A stretch of DNA of 6,931 nt from Methanobacteriota archaeon (lineage in GTDB: Archaea; Thermoplasmatota; Poseidoniia; Poseidoniales; Poseidoniaceae), in assembly GCA_018662715.1 (NCBI GenBank), contig JABJFP010000269.1, positions 1-6,931 on the forward strand, read 5' to 3'. The notes under the pieces were generated by a model. That model ran no database searches and was not told where the DNA came from. It saw only the letters and a list, made by a program, of their open reading frames with translations. Shown piece by piece: positions 5,985-6,931 of the stretch. Positions within the stretch are counted from its first letter, which is position 1; each line of letters starts with the position of its first letter. Both the position numbers and the translations under genes were made by a program.

Positions 5985-6931
5985 ATGGCAAACTCAGAGT
6001 TTGGCAACATCGGATTCTCAGGGAAACTCCGCCCATCACAAACTGAAGCATCTAAAATCATCAAAAAGCAACTTGCTTCCGGTGAAAAGCAACTCCACAT
6101 TGTGGCCCCCCCTGGTTCGGGAAAAACGATTCTTGGACTCTACGTATGGGCCGACCTTGTCCGTCGACCGGCACTCGTGCTCTCTCCGAATTCTGCAATT
6201 CAAGCGCAATGGATTGCTCGAACATCCCTGTTTGATTTAGATGGGAAAGAGGATGAGGTTGGGCTATCCTCACAGAAACCTGGTCTGCTAACATCGTTGA
6301 CCTATCAGTCACTTACGATGGTTCGTACCAAGGGTGATGATTTAGAGGAAGCGGCAACGCAATTATGGATTGAGAAATTACTTGAACTCGGTGAAGCTAT
6401 TGATACTGCATCTGGCCAAGCATGGATAGAGGACCTAAGCGCGAAGAATACATCTTATTATGAAAAGCAGATGAAAGGGTTTCGCAAGAAAGCAAGAGAT
6501 TCTATGTCGGAAGTCAGCGGTAGTATGTCGTGGTTAAATGCCAACTCAATCAAGGCCATTGAACGACTAAAAGAAGCCAAGATTGGTCTCATTATTCTTG
6601 ACGAATGCCACCATCTAACAGAGCATTGGGGTAAGGTATTGGTTGAACTCAAAGATGCGTTTGACGATCCCGTTATCCTGGGCCTGACTGCAACTCCGCC
6701 TAACCCTGAGGCTGTTGAAGGTGCTCAACATTATTCAGACCTTCTTGGTGATGTAGATTACGAAGTCCCAACACCTGCCCTTGTTCGAGATTCAAACTTA
6801 GCCCCGTACCAAGATTTGTGTTACTTTGTACGACCTTCTGCAAAGGAATTGGCTTACATTAGCGAAGCTGATGCTTCGTTCTTATCGGTTGTTGAAGAGA
6901 TTTCACAACCACACGAGGATTCCTCTCGTGC
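5985..6931 (+). CDS. SF2 DEAD/DEAH-type helicase (XPB/ResIII-like), N-terminal part, runs off the window
   Basis: The frame is open from ATG 5985 to the last base, giving 315 residues of the first RecA-like domain; the second domain is beyond the window. Superfamily 2 helicases use ATP to move on or remodel DNA or RNA. Motifs: LRPSQTEA (15-22, Q-like), Walker A APPGSGKT (41-48, Lys47), LVLSPNSAIQAQW (64-76, motif Ia), LTSLTYQSL (102-110, motif Ib region), Walker B LDECHH (205-210), and motif III LTATPP (234-239). DECHH with an LTATPP motif is typical of XPB/type-III-restriction-subunit-like helicases rather than RNA DEAD-box proteins. Between Ib and Walker B there are about 95 residues, rich in charged residues and probably helical, longer than is usual in compact members. 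The start is supported by AGGTGA 6 bases upstream. It follows the zinc-ribbon gene by 12 bases, so the two are almost certainly one transcription unit. The exact subfamily needs the missing C-terminal half. Confidence 0.88.
   Translation, partial: MANSEFGNIGFSGKLRPSQTEASKIIKKQLASGEKQLHIVAPPGSGKTILGLYVWADLVRRPALVLSPNSAIQAQWIARTSLFDLDGKEDEVGLSSQKPGLLTSLTYQSLTMVRTKGDDLEEAATQLWIEKLLELGEAIDTASGQAWIEDLSAKNTSYYEKQMKGFRKKARDSMSEVSGSMSWLNANSIKAIERLKEAKIGLIILDECHHLTEHWGKVLVELKDAFDDPVILGLTATPPNPEAVEGAQHYSDLLGDVDYEVPTPALVRDSNLAPYQDLCYFVRPSAKELAYISEADASFLSVVEEISQPHEDSSR

Noticed and set aside
5449..6240. Long ORFs overlapping the repeat tail on both strands (5599-6240 +, 5456-6100 -, 5449-6051 -), one of them collagen-like (GGPPLFLGP)
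   Set aside because: The 27-bp repeat is a multiple of three, so every frame stays open through it. The flanks of these ORFs overlap the well-supported zinc-ribbon and helicase genes and look like no protein family.

Overview
The window reads as ordinary, gene-dense prokaryotic chromosome: short gaps, divergent and convergent gene pairs, no introns, and no tRNA, rRNA, CRISPR array or transposase that I can see. Shine-Dalgarno-like sites (AGGAGG near 4514, AGGTGA at 5973) show bacterial/archaeal-type translation. My best guess is a planktonic euryarchaeon of the Marine Group II (Poseidoniales) type. The reasons are a zinc-ribbon protein with a Gln/Pro-rich linker and a Gly-Pro-Lys repeat tail, an XPB-like SF2 helicase, and phytoene/squalene synthase paralogues beside acyl-CoA metabolism. 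This is an inference from gene style (about 50% confidence); a marine bacterium is not excluded.

Layout. Bases 1-324 (+) hold the C-terminal end of a glutaryl-CoA dehydrogenase. It converges, across a 25-base gap, on a minus-strand block read from about 4364 down to 350. That block contains a squalene-synthase-like enzyme (3348-4364), a longer phytoene/presqualene-type synthase (1928-3226) and a SelO-family protein AMPylase (350-1873). The gap between the two synthases (3227-3347) contains two perfect palindromes. A divergent intergenic region near 4365-4526 separates this block from a plus-strand pair. The first member of the pair is a two-zinc-ribbon protein with a 27-bp-unit repeat tail (4527-5972, or from TTG 4473). 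Twelve bases later comes an SF2 helicase (5985 to beyond the window end).

How the genes work together. The two prenyl synthases belong to one superfamily but differ in their first aspartate motif: DTIAD (squalene-synthase style) versus DDIAD (phytoene/HpnD style). They probably feed C30 and/or C40 isoprenoid synthesis; no desaturase, HpnE or cyclase is visible here. SelO is a redox-linked protein AMPylase, and its position downstream may be simple co-transcription. The zinc-ribbon protein and helicase are tightly spaced, probably translated together, and may form a nucleic-acid-acting pair. This pair is the least explained part of the window and the best candidate for something undescribed. 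Everything else looks like known families with minor peculiarities.
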